Source: Belnapia arida
GTDB lineage: Bacteria > Pseudomonadota > Alphaproteobacteria > Acetobacterales > Acetobacteraceae
Reading direction: 5' to 3'
Length of the DNA: 64,000 bases
NCBI RefSeq assembly: GCF_016773205.1
Contig: NZ_JAETWB010000001.1
Location: forward strand, 310,001-374,000
Shown: one piece after another, positions 45,251 through 53,497 of the stretch
How the letters are laid out: every line of letters begins with the position of its first letter
Position numbering within the stretch: the first letter of the stretch is position 1
Notes under the pieces: generated by a model
The model's input: the letters and a program-made list of their open reading frames with translations, nothing else
Database searches by the model: none
What the model was told of the DNA's origin: nothing
Program-made: the position numbers and the translations under genes

Positions 45251-46858
45251 CTACACGCCCTGCAGCCGCCCGCGCAGTTCGAATTTCTGAATCTTGCCCG
45301 TCGAGGTCTTCGGCAGCGGCCCGAAGCTCACCCGCTTCGGGCATTTGAAATGCGCCAGCCGCGCCCGGCACCAGGCGATCACCTCCGCCTCCGTGGGCGG
45401 CTCGGCCCCCGGCCGCGGCGTGACGAAGGCATGCGGCACCTCGCCCCATTTGGCATCGGGCGCTGCCACCACCGCCGCCTCCATGATCGCCGGATGCGCG
45501 TAGAGCACCTCCTCCACCTCCAGCGTCGAGATGTTCTCCCCGCCCGAGATGACGATGTCCTTCGCCCTATCCTTCACTTCGATATAGCCATCCGGATGCA
45601 TCACCCCGAGGTCGCCGGTATGGAACCACCCCCCGGCGAAAGTCTCGCGGTTGGCCTCCGGGTTGCGCAGATAGCCCTTCATCACCGTATTGCCGCGCAG
45701 CATCACCTCGCCGAGCGTTCGCCCATCCGCCGGCACCGGCCGCATCGAGGCCGCGTCGATCACCGCCGCCTCCTCCAGCATCGGATGGTTGACCCCCTGC
45801 CGCGCCATGAAGGCCGCCTTCTCCCCGAGCGGCATCTCCTCCAGCCCAGGCTGCCACAGGCAGATCGTCGCCGGCCCGTAGCACTCCGTCAGCCCGTAGA
45901 GATGCGTGACCGAGAAGCCCATCCCTTCCATCCCGGCGATGACGGGCGAAGGCGGCGCCGCCCCGCCCGTGGCGATCGCCACCTTCCCCGGCAGCGCCCG
46001 CTTCACTGCCTCCGGCGCATGGATCAGCATCGTCAGCACCACGGGCGCGGCGCACATATGCGTCACGCCATGCTCGGCGATGGCGGCGAAGATCGCGCCC
46101 GGCTCCACCTTGCGCAGGCAGACATGCGTCCCCCCCTGCAAGGTGACGGCCCAGGTATAGGTCCAGCCGTTGCAGTGGAACATCGGCAGCGTCCAGAGAT
46201 AGACGCTCCGCGGCGTCAGCTCGAAAGCCAGCGCATTCGCCGTCGCATTCAGGTGGGCGCCGCGATGATGCGCGACGACGCCCTTCGGGTTGCCCGTCGT
46301 GCCCGAGGTGTAGGAGAGGCTGATCGCCTCCCACTCATCCTCCGGCATGTGGATCGACTCCGCCGCATCCCCCGCCGCCAGGAACGCCTCGTACTCGGTG
46401 TCGCCGAGCACCTCGCCCTCCGGCGCCTCGCTATCCGCGATATCGACGACCGTCACGCCCTCCGGCACCGCCCCGCGCGCGACTCTGGTGAACTCCCGGT
46501 CCACCATCAGCAGCTTCGCGCCGGAATGCCGCAGGATGAAGCCGATGGCGGCGGTATCGAGCCGGATGTTGATCGTCAGCAGCACCGCGCCCGCCATCGG
46601 CACGCCGTAATGCGCCTCCAGCATCTCCGGCGTATTCGGCGCCAGCACCGCGACGACATCCCCCGTGCCGACGCCCTTCCGCCTCAGCGCCGAGGCCAGC
46701 CGCCGGCACCGCTCCGCCATCTCCGCATAGGTGGTCCGCCGCGCCCCATGAATGACGGCGACCCTGCCGGGATAGACCCGCGCCGCCCGCAGCAGGAAGG
46801 AGACCGGCGAGAGCGGCACATGATTGGCCGCCAGCCTCGGCAGGTCATGGTCATCCAC
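45251..46858 (-). CDS. AMP-dependent acyl-CoA synthetase/ligase
   Basis: A 535-residue adenylate-forming enzyme. The AMP-binding signature is SYTSGTTGNPKGVV, then GLTECYGP, GWFHTGDLG and the C-terminal catalytic Lys in TSTGKIQKFELR. It would activate a fatty or aromatic acid to its CoA thioester. The start is GTG at 46858, overlapping the acyl-CoA dehydrogenase stop by 8 nt. Ligase, dehydrogenase and a carboxylate receptor in one operon suggest uptake and beta-oxidation-like breakdown of an organic acid; its identity is unknown. Confidence 0.92.
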   Translation of the reverse strand: MDDHDLPRLAANHVPLSPVSFLLRAARVYPGRVAVIHGARRTTYAEMAERCRRLASALRRKGVGTGDVVAVLAPNTPEMLEAHYGVPMAGAVLLTINIRLDTAAIGFILRHSGAKLLMVDREFTRVARGAVPEGVTVVDIADSEAPEGEVLGDTEYEAFLAAGDAAESIHMPEDEWEAISLSYTSGTTGNPKGVVAHHRGAHLNATANALAFELTPRSVYLWTLPMFHCNGWTYTWAVTLQGGTHVCLRKVEPGAIFAAIAEHGVTHMCAAPVVLTMLIHAPEAVKRALPGKVAIATGGAAPPSPVIAGMEGMGFSVTHLYGLTECYGPATICLWQPGLEEMPLGEKAAFMARQGVNHPMLEEAAVIDAASMRPVPADGRTLGEVMLRGNTVMKGYLRNPEANRETFAGGWFHTGDLGVMHPDGYIEVKDRAKDIVISGGENISTLEVEEVLYAHPAIMEAAVVAAPDAKWGEVPHAFVTPRPGAEPPTEAEVIAWCRARLAHFKCPKRVSFGPLPKTSTGKIQKFELRGRLQGV

Positions 46859-48059
46859 GATCCGCCCCCCACTTGAAGAAATCCTTGCCCTGGCGCCTCA
46901 GGAAATTCGCCAGCACCATGCGGTGGACCTCGCTCGCCCCGTCGACCAGCCGCGCCTGCCGCGCATAGCGGTACATCCACTCGACCGGCGTGTCCTTGGA
47001 GTAGCCGCGCGCCCCGAGCAGCTGCAGCGAGGTGTCGACCGCCTTGTGCAGCGCATCGGCGACGACGACCTTCGCCATCGAGATCTCCTTCCGCGCCAGG
47101 CTCCCCTGGTCGAGCAGCCAGGCCGCGCGCATGGTCAGCAGCCGGCCGATATCGAGCTCCATCGCCGCCTGGCCGACGAGCTGCTGCACCGCCTCCTTCT
47201 CGACCAGCTTGGTGCCGAAGCTGCTGCGCTGCTCGATATGCGCCATGGCGATCTCGAGCGCCCGCCGCCCCATCCCCGTCCAGCGCATGCAATGGGTGAG
47301 GCGTGCCGGCCCGAGCCGGATCTGGGTCACCCGCAGCCCGTCGCCCACGCCCATCAGCACATTCTCGTCCAGCACCTCGAGCCCGTCGAATTCCAGCTCG
47401 CAATGCCCGCCATGCTCCTCCGGCCCCATGATCGGGATGCGCCGCAGGATCTTCCATCCCGGCTGGTCCGCATGGAACAGGAAGGCGGTCAGCCCCGTCC
47501 TGTCGTCATCCGAGGTCCGCGCCATCAGGATGAAATGCTTCGAGGTCTCGGCGCCGGTGATGTAGTGCTTCCGCCCGGTGATGACCCAGCGGTCGTTCCC
47601 CCGCCGCTCGGCCTTCGTGTAGGTCATCGACGGATCGCTGCCGCAGCCATCCGGCTCCGTCATGGCGAAGCTGGATTGAACCTTTCCGTCGATGATCGGC
47701 TGCAGCCACCGCTCCTTCTGCGCCTCCGTCCCGACCATGTTCAGCACGCGCATGTTGCCGTCATCCGGCGCCGCGCCATGGAACACCACCGGCCCAAAGA
47801 TGCTGCGGTTCATCTCCTCGTAGAAGGCGGCGATGGCGGTCATCGGGAAGCCGCCGCCCCCACGCTCCTTCGGCATGTTGAGCGCCCAGAGCCCCTCCGC
47901 CTTCGCCTCCGCCCGCAGCCGCTCCAGCAGCGGACGGGCGATGTTCTCATGCTCGTCATAGCTCGCCGGATCGGCCTCGAGCGGGATGATCTTGTGCTCG
48001 ACGAACTCGCGGATGCGCGCGCGAGTCGCCTCGACCTCGGGAGACAGGCTGAAATCCAT
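46851..48059 (-). CDS. Acyl-CoA dehydrogenase
   Basis: A 402-residue flavoprotein. The N-terminal helical domain precedes the FAD/substrate segment FAMTEPDGCGSDPSM. The C-terminal catalytic Glu is in DGASEVHRMVLANF, the form seen in the ACAD10/11-like branch. It would introduce a 2,3-double bond into an acyl-CoA. The ATG at 48059 gives the family start MDFSLSPEVEATRARI; the frame runs upstream but is a shadow of the SDR gene. It lies 11 nt after the SDR stop and overlaps the ligase gene. Confidence 0.9.
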   Translation of the reverse strand: MDFSLSPEVEATRARIREFVEHKIIPLEADPASYDEHENIARPLLERLRAEAKAEGLWALNMPKERGGGGFPMTAIAAFYEEMNRSIFGPVVFHGAAPDDGNMRVLNMVGTEAQKERWLQPIIDGKVQSSFAMTEPDGCGSDPSMTYTKAERRGNDRWVITGRKHYITGAETSKHFILMARTSDDDRTGLTAFLFHADQPGWKILRRIPIMGPEEHGGHCELEFDGLEVLDENVLMGVGDGLRVTQIRLGPARLTHCMRWTGMGRRALEIAMAHIEQRSSFGTKLVEKEAVQQLVGQAAMELDIGRLLTMRAAWLLDQGSLARKEISMAKVVVADALHKAVDTSLQLLGARGYSKDTPVEWMYRYARQARLVDGASEVHRMVLANFLRRQGKDFFKWGADRG

Positions 48060-48070
48060 TGTGGCTGATC

Positions 48071-48841
48071 CTACAGAGCGTTGACCGAATGCCCGCCATC
48101 GACGACCAGCGCGGCGCCCGTCATATGGGCCCCCGCCTTCGAGGCGAGCAGGAGGAGCGGGCCGGTGAGATCGTCGGGCGCGCCGAGCCTTCGCTGCGGC
48201 ACCCGCTTCACCACCGCCTGGCCCGCCTCGGAGGCGAAGAATTCCCGGTTGATCGGCGTCTCGACATAGCCCGGGCAGAGCGCGTTGACGCGGATGCCGT
48301 AGCGCGCCCACTCGACGGCCAGCTGCTTCGTCAGCTGCACCAGCCCCGCCTTGGACGCCGTATAGCCGGCAACCCCTTGCAGGATGCGCAAGCCTCCGAT
48401 GGAGGCGATATTGACGATCGCCCCCCCGCGCTTGGCCGCGACGAGCCTGCGCCCCGCCTCCGTGGCGACAAGGAAGCAGCCGCGCAGGTTGACCTCCACC
48501 ACGCCGTCCCAATCCTCGGCCGTCTGCTGCAAGGCGGGCTTGGAGACCGCGATTCCCGCATTGTTGACGAGCACATCCGGCGCCACGCCGAAGGCCCGCT
48601 CGGCGGCATCGAAACAGGCGGCAATGCTCTCCGGCCGCGCCACATCGAGCGGCGCCGCCACGGCCCCCGCGCCCAGCTCCCCCGCCAGCGCCTCCAGCGC
48701 CTCAGTCCTGCGCGCTGCCAGCACCACCCTGGCCCCAGCGCCATGCAGCACCCGGGCGAAATGCGCCCCGAGCGCCCCCGAGGCCCCCGTCACCAGCGCG
48801 ACCGAGCCCGTGAGCCGGAACAACCCTTGCGGATCGACCAT
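48071..48841 (-). CDS. SDR family oxidoreductase
   Basis: A 256-residue short-chain dehydrogenase with TGASGALG near residue 18, NNAG, the catalytic YTASK pair and the C-terminal TGAALVVDGGHSVNAL. gggagg lies 7 nt before the ATG at 48841. As first gene of the operon with acyl-CoA dehydrogenase, CoA ligase and Bug receptor, it may act as a 3-hydroxyacyl-CoA dehydrogenase, but this rests on context only. Confidence 0.87.
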   Translation of the reverse strand: MVDPQGLFRLTGSVALVTGASGALGAHFARVLHGAGARVVLAARRTEALEALAGELGAGAVAAPLDVARPESIAACFDAAERAFGVAPDVLVNNAGIAVSKPALQQTAEDWDGVVEVNLRGCFLVATEAGRRLVAAKRGGAIVNIASIGGLRILQGVAGYTASKAGLVQLTKQLAVEWARYGIRVNALCPGYVETPINREFFASEAGQAVVKRVPQRRLGAPDDLTGPLLLLASKAGAHMTGAALVVDGGHSVNAL

Positions 48842-48915
48842 ACCATTCCTCCCGCTTCCCCATACTTGACCATCGTGCCTGGGGGCGGGGCAAGGGCAGG
48901 GGCCAAGCCGCCGCC

Positions 48916-49860
48916 TCAGGCGGTAGCGACCTCCGCCTCGATCGCCGCCAGCAGCCGTGCCGGGAAGTGCCGCGGAATCCCTTGGCCTATCAGCACGATC
49001 CGCGTCCGGCGCTCGCCCCCCGGCCATTCCGCCAGCCACTCGGGCGGATGCACCAGATGCTGCACCGCATGCACCACCATCGGCCGCGCCGGCTCCTCGG
49101 CCAGCGCCGCCAGCCCCTTCAGCCGCAGCAGCTTCGCCCCCGCATGCTCGGCCAGCGCCTGCATCCATAGGGTGAGGGCGAGTGCCGCCACCGGCGCCTC
49201 CCGCTCGATGAGGATGCTGCCGACCCCCTCGCTGTGCCGGGCCACCGCCTCCTGCGGCACCGCCGGCTCGCCCGGTGCGAAGAGCCAGGCGGGCTCCGCT
49301 GCTCCCCGCTCCGCAGCCCGGACATCCAGCCCCGGCTGCAGCGCCTGCACCGCCCGCTCCGCCGCCGCCGCGTCGCCGAGGTCGGGCTTCGTCACCAGCA
49401 CCCGGTCGGCCAGCATCACCTGCCAGCGCGCTTCCGGGTGCCGCTCCAGCACGACCGGCCCCAGCACCGCATCCACCAGCGTCACCACCGAGTGCAGCCG
49501 GTGCGTCTCGGCGACCGCCGCCTCGGTCATCAGCGCATGCAGGATCGGCGCCGGGTCGGCGAGGCCCGAGGTCTCCACCAGCACCCGGCGATAGGCCGGC
49601 ACCTCGCCCGCAGCCCGCCGCCGGGCGAGGTCCATCAGCGTCGTGCCGAGATCGGTCCGCACCAGGCAGCAGAGGCAGCCGGTCGAGACGTTGACCAGCA
49701 CCTCCTCGCTCGCCGCCAGCAACTCGTGGTCGAGTGCCACCTCGCCAAACTCATTGACGACGACGGCGCTGTCCGCCCAGGCCGGGTCGGAAAGCACCCG
49801 CCGCAGCAGCGTCGTCTTGCCGGCGCCGAGGAATCCGGTGACGACGGAGACGGGGATCAC
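48916..49860 (-). CDS. CobW/COG0523-type GTP-binding metallochaperone
   Basis: A 314-residue G3E-family GTPase. Walker A is GFLGAGKTT at residues 9-17, the metal-binding CXCC is in STGCLCCLVR, Walker B is in LVETSGLADP, and the base-recognition motif is TKPD instead of NKxD. The C-terminal CobW domain includes LLRLKGLA and HPPEWL stretches. These proteins insert or deliver zinc, cobalt or related metals. The GTG start overlaps the stop of a 91-residue gene as GTGA, and that gene likewise overlaps a dihydropyrimidinase-like gene, so delivery of metal to that hydrolase is an attractive inference. Confidence 0.88.
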   Translation of the reverse strand: MIPVSVVTGFLGAGKTTLLRRVLSDPAWADSAVVVNEFGEVALDHELLAASEEVLVNVSTGCLCCLVRTDLGTTLMDLARRRAAGEVPAYRRVLVETSGLADPAPILHALMTEAAVAETHRLHSVVTLVDAVLGPVVLERHPEARWQVMLADRVLVTKPDLGDAAAAERAVQALQPGLDVRAAERGAAEPAWLFAPGEPAVPQEAVARHSEGVGSILIEREAPVAALALTLWMQALAEHAGAKLLRLKGLAALAEEPARPMVVHAVQHLVHPPEWLAEWPGGERRTRIVLIGQGIPRHFPARLLAAIEAEVATA

Positions 49861-50132
49861 GCCCCCGCCACCCGCAGCCGGCGCGCCTCGCCCTCGCCGG
49901 CGCCCACCGCATTGCGCAGCCCCCGCAGCAGCCCGGAGATGGAGGTGCAGGGCCGCCGGTGCCCCGGCCGCTCGATCCACCAGCGGATCGGCAACTCGTC
50001 CCCATCGGCCGCCACGACGCGTAGCCCGAGCCCTTCCAGCACCACGCCCCCCTCGGCGACGGCAACTCGCCCCGCGACCTCCCACAGCACCAGGGCATCG
50101 GCCAGCAGGTCGCGCAGCTCCGGCGGTGTCAC
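49857..50132 (-). CDS. Unknown 91-residue protein between hydantoinase-like and CobW-like genes
   Basis: I do not recognise this protein. From the GTG at 50132 it reads VTPPELRDLLADALVLWEV, a helical start, then a beta-rich hydrophobic stretch and a basic C-terminus (EARRLRVAGA). There is no signal peptide, no membrane segment and one Cys. Both ends overlap neighbours by 4 nt (GTGA), so it is translated with the dihydropyrimidinase-like gene before it and the CobW GTPase after it. The tight overlaps are the best evidence that it is real. It may be an accessory factor of the hydrolase. Confidence 0.6.
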   Translation of the reverse strand: MTPPELRDLLADALVLWEVAGRVAVAEGGVVLEGLGLRVVAADGDELPIRWWIERPGHRRPCTSISGLLRGLRNAVGAGEGEARRLRVAGA

Positions 50133-51559
50133 AACGCCGCGCCGGCCCTGATCTCGTCGGGAATGCTGCGCGAAATCCACTCGCCACCGCGCTCGTCCCC
50201 GACCCAGCGATCATCCTCGACGACGACCTTGCCCCGCAGGATGGTCATCGCCGGCCAGGCATCCACCTGCCGCCCTTCCCAAGGGCTGTAGTCGCTCTCA
50301 TGCATCGCCTCGGCCCGCACCTCGCGCTTCAGCGCCGGATCGAGGATGCAGATATCCGCATCCGCTCCCGGCGCGATGCAGCCCTTCCGCGGATACATCC
50401 CCATGATCCGCGCCGCATTGGTCGAGACCGCATCGACGAATTGCCGGAGCGAGAAGCCCCGCTTCCCCACCATTTCCGAATACATCACCGCGACGCGCGG
50501 CTCGACGCCCGAATTGCCCCCCGTCGTGTCGTCGATGCGCTTCCCCTGCGTCTTCACCGCGAGGGAACAGCACAGCTCGTCCGTGGCGACGCAATTGATC
50601 GTCCCGTCCATTGCCCCGCGCCACAGCTCGTCCTGATCCGCCTGCGACTTCAGCGAGGGATAGGTATGATACATCTGCCCATTCGGCCGCCTGTAGTCGT
50701 CCTGCGTGTAAAGCATGTACTGGTGCAGGCTCTCGCCATAGGCCGGCTGATTGCGCGCCCGCGCCTCGCGGATCGCCCGCACGCCATCGGCGGCCGAGAC
50801 ATGCAGCATGTAGAGCGCGGTCCCCGGCACCTTCTCGGCCAGCCGCAGCACGCGGCGGAAGGAGAGATCCTCCGACAGCGTGTTGTGCACCTCCGCCATG
50901 TTCTCGAAGCCGGCGCGGCCCTCGCGGAACAGTTTGGCATACATGTGCATGACGATGTCGTTGTCCTCGGCATGGATGACGCCGAGCCCGCCCTTCCGCG
51001 CCAGCACCTGGAACACCTCCCAGATGTCGCCGAAATCCACCATCCGCCCCTTGCGGCTCGGCGTGATGTCGGTGGTGAAGATCTTCACCGAGGCATGCCC
51101 CGCCTCGATCGCCTCGCCGAGCTGCCCCGGCAACTCCGGCGGCAGGTCGCCCTCCACCATCGTGTGCAGCGCCCAGTCGCAGGCGCAGCCATCCGCCCAC
51201 CAGTCGGCCATCCGCGCCTCGATCGCACCCTGCACCGTCTGCCCATGCGTCCAGCGGGTGAAGTCGATGAGCGTCGTCGTGCCGCCGAACAGCGCGGCGC
51301 GGCCGACGACCGACGGCCCCTGCGTCAGGGTCGGCGTCCCGTCCGGCACCACGACCGGCCAGAGGCAATGCGTATGTGGGTCGATCCCGCCCGGCATGAC
51401 GACCTTCCCCGTGGCATCGACAAGCCGCGCCCCCTCCGGCACCGGAAAGCCGCCGCGCTCGGCAATGGCCACCACCCTGCCGCCTCCGATCGCCACATCC
51501 GCCGGCCCGATCGCATGCGGCGTAACGACGCAGTCCCCGCTGACGACGAGATCGATCAT
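50129..51559 (-). CDS. Dihydropyrimidinase/hydantoinase-like amidohydrolase
   Basis: A 476-residue cyclic amidohydrolase. The first metal ligands are in GGIDPHTHC, the Lys that is carbamylated in the family is in ASVKIFTTD, His ligands are in VIHAEDND and LHVSAADG, and the catalytic Asp is in CVATDELCC. It would open a cyclic imide such as a hydantoin or dihydropyrimidine using a binuclear metal centre. The ATG overlaps the stop of a 2-hydroxyacid dehydrogenase gene (ATGA), and a small unknown gene and a CobW GTPase follow with similar overlaps. Confidence 0.9.
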   Translation of the reverse strand: MIDLVVSGDCVVTPHAIGPADVAIGGGRVVAIAERGGFPVPEGARLVDATGKVVMPGGIDPHTHCLWPVVVPDGTPTLTQGPSVVGRAALFGGTTTLIDFTRWTHGQTVQGAIEARMADWWADGCACDWALHTMVEGDLPPELPGQLGEAIEAGHASVKIFTTDITPSRKGRMVDFGDIWEVFQVLARKGGLGVIHAEDNDIVMHMYAKLFREGRAGFENMAEVHNTLSEDLSFRRVLRLAEKVPGTALYMLHVSAADGVRAIREARARNQPAYGESLHQYMLYTQDDYRRPNGQMYHTYPSLKSQADQDELWRGAMDGTINCVATDELCCSLAVKTQGKRIDDTTGGNSGVEPRVAVMYSEMVGKRGFSLRQFVDAVSTNAARIMGMYPRKGCIAPGADADICILDPALKREVRAEAMHESDYSPWEGRQVDAWPAMTILRGKVVVEDDRWVGDERGGEWISRSIPDEIRAGAAL

Positions 51560-52602
51560 CCTTCCGCCCCCTCGCTGCCGAACGCCGCCCGCCGCGCCTG
51601 ATAGCGCGGCACCACATCCGCATTGATGATCCGCGGCGGCAACCTGCCCTCAGCCGCGTCTGCAAAGGCGAGCGCCGCGATCCGCGTGATGTTCGCCCGG
51701 CTCTCCTGCGTCACTCCCGCCGTGTGCTGCGTCAAGATCACGTTGTCCATGGCGAGCAGCGGATGCGAGGGCGGCGGCGGCTCCTGCGCCCAGACATCGA
51801 GCCCGGCCCCCGCCAGATGCCCACTCGCCAACGCCTCGGCGAGCGCAGGCTCGTCATGGATATGCCCCCGCGCCGTCGTGACGAAGATCGCCCCCGGCTT
51901 CATCCGCGCGAAGCTCGCCGCGCTCATCATGCCGTGGCTCTCCGGCGAGAGCGGCAGATGCAGGCTGACGACGTCGCTCTCCGCCAGCAGCTCGTCGATC
52001 TCTACCTTCCGCGCGCCCCGCGCCGCGACGGTCCCGGCATCCAGATACGGGTCACAGGCCAGCACCGTGCAGCCGAAGGCCAGCCGCACGATCTCCGCGA
52101 CGCGCGTCCCCACATGCCCGATGCCGACCAGGCCCACGACCCGCCCGCGCAGCTCCCGCCCCATCAGCGCCTCGCGGCTCTGCGCCCGTCCGGCCCGCAT
52201 CGCCGCCTGGGCCTCCGGCATGCGCTTCAGCAGCGAGAGCATCATGCCGACCGCATGCTCGGCGACGCCTTCCGCATTGCCGCCCGCCTGGTTCACCAGC
52301 AGCACGCCCGCCCGCGTGCAGGCCAGCGGATCAACCGTGTCGTACCCGGCCCCCGTGCTGCCGACCATCAGCAGCCCCGGCAGCGCCTTCAGCAACGCAT
52401 CCGTCACGTGGAAGCGCCGCGGCAGCTCGTCCCGCGAGGCCATGCAGTAATAGCCGTCCACCTCCCGCAGCGCCGCCAGCACCCCCTCCTCCGGCTGGTC
52501 GAGCGGGATCCGTACCACCTCGAGCGCCGCGCACCCGGCGGCGGTGTCGAGGAACGCCCGATGCGGCAGGTGGGAGAGGTAGCCGACACGAAAGCGGCGC
52601 AT
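51556..52602 (-). CDS. D-2-hydroxyacid dehydrogenase (phosphoglycerate dehydrogenase-like)
   Basis: A 348-residue dehydrogenase. The NAD site is GLVGIGHVGTRVA (GxGxxG), the catalytic Arg is in TTARGHIHDE, the Glu in VWAQEPP, and the His in LTQHTAGVT. It would reduce or oxidise a 2-oxo/2-hydroxy acid. A weak aggga precedes the ATG at 52602; the upstream part of the open frame is a shadow of the divergent TauE gene. It is the first gene of a coupled operon with the hydantoinase-like enzyme, a small unknown protein and a CobW GTPase. Confidence 0.88.
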   Translation of the reverse strand: MRRFRVGYLSHLPHRAFLDTAAGCAALEVVRIPLDQPEEGVLAALREVDGYYCMASRDELPRRFHVTDALLKALPGLLMVGSTGAGYDTVDPLACTRAGVLLVNQAGGNAEGVAEHAVGMMLSLLKRMPEAQAAMRAGRAQSREALMGRELRGRVVGLVGIGHVGTRVAEIVRLAFGCTVLACDPYLDAGTVAARGARKVEIDELLAESDVVSLHLPLSPESHGMMSAASFARMKPGAIFVTTARGHIHDEPALAEALASGHLAGAGLDVWAQEPPPPSHPLLAMDNVILTQHTAGVTQESRANITRIAALAFADAAEGRLPPRIINADVVPRYQARRAAFGSEGAEG

Positions 52603-52690
52603 GGCGTTTCCCTGAATGATGCTTGCCCCGGTTGTATCCCCCGCCGCCCCGGGCGAAAACCCGCCCCCTGACATTTCAAGGACCAGCGGC

Positions 52691-53434
52691 GTGACATTGG
52701 GGATGGCCATCGTCCTGCTCGGCGGCGCCCTGGCCGGCTTCATCCAGGGCGTGTCCGGCTTCGCCTTCGGCCTGGTGGCGATGGCCTTCTGGTCCTGGGC
52801 GCTGGAGCCCGCCGTCGCCGGCCCGCTGGTCGTCTTCTGCTCCCTCATCGGCCAGGCGATGGGCATGCGGATGCTGAAGCTTTCCGCCATCCCCCGCGCC
52901 ATCCCCTTCATCCTGGGCGGCCTGCCCGGCGTGCCGGTCGGCGTCTGGCTGCTGCCGATGGTCGACCCGCGCCTGTTCCAGGCCGGGCTCGGCGCGCTGC
53001 TGATCCTCTGGTGCCCGGCGATGCTGCTGGCTGCCCGCCTGCCGCGCATCACCTTCGGCGGCCCGCCGATGGATGGCGTGATCGGCTTCCTCGGCGGGGT
53101 CATGGGCGGCCTCGGCGGCCTGCCGGGCCCGATCCCGACCCTCTGGTGCGTTCTCCGCGGCTGGGACCGCGCGACGCAGCGCAGCGTCTTCCAGCTCGTC
53201 TTCCTGACGATGCACACGACGACCATGGCCGGCTATCTGTTGACCGGCACCGTCTCCGCCCGTGCCGCCTGGCTCTTCCCGGTGATGCTGCCCATCGTCA
53301 TCGCCACGGCGCTGCTCGGAGCCGCGGCCTATCGCCGCCTCGGCGATGTCGGCTTCCAGCGCGTGGTGCTGGCGCTGCTGGCGGCCTCCGGCGTCGCGCT
53401 GCTGGCATCGAGCTTGCCGAAGCTGCTTGGTTGA
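52691..53434 (+). CDS. TauE/SafE family permease
   Basis: A 247-residue integral membrane protein with about seven to eight hydrophobic segments and the family-typical first segment LLGGALAGFIQGVSGFAFGLVAM and repeat GFLGGVMGGLGGLPGP. Members export sulfite, sulfoacetate or other small organic anions. The GTG at 52691 has aagga 9 nt upstream; an ATG at 52703 or one at 52616 are alternatives. It is divergent from the hydroxyacid dehydrogenase operon, which may supply its substrate. Confidence 0.85.
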   Translation: MTLGMAIVLLGGALAGFIQGVSGFAFGLVAMAFWSWALEPAVAGPLVVFCSLIGQAMGMRMLKLSAIPRAIPFILGGLPGVPVGVWLLPMVDPRLFQAGLGALLILWCPAMLLAARLPRITFGGPPMDGVIGFLGGVMGGLGGLPGPIPTLWCVLRGWDRATQRSVFQLVFLTMHTTTMAGYLLTGTVSARAAWLFPVMLPIVIATALLGAAAYRRLGDVGFQRVVLALLAASGVALLASSLPKLLG

Positions 53435-53454
53435 GGAGGGCGCTGCCCTCCTCA
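53432..53454. terminator. Hairpin terminator overlapping the TauE stop codon
   Basis: A perfect 10-bp stem (tgaggagggc / gccctcctca) with a 3-nt gct loop. The TGA stop of the permease gene forms the first three bases of the stem. There is no T-run. It lies between convergent genes. Confidence 0.6.
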
Positions 53455-53462
53455 AGCTCCTC

Positions 53463-53495
53463 CCGCCAAGGGCCGAGGGGCCCCTGGACCCCCTT
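53463..53495. repeat. GGGGCCCC-centred intergenic element
   Basis: A GC-rich stretch around the palindrome ggggcccc, flanked by ccaaggg and ggaccccc, lies between the TauE hairpin and the end of the PrpF-like gene. From memory, similar elements are frequent between genes in Acetobacteraceae; whether it is repeated in this genome cannot be judged from one copy. Confidence 0.3.
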
Positions 53496-53497
53496 AG

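Noticed and set aside
44444-46876. 810-residue plus-strand frame across the Bug receptor and CoA ligase genes
   Set aside because: His/Arg/Pro-rich antisense frame spanning two real genes, including their intergenic gap.
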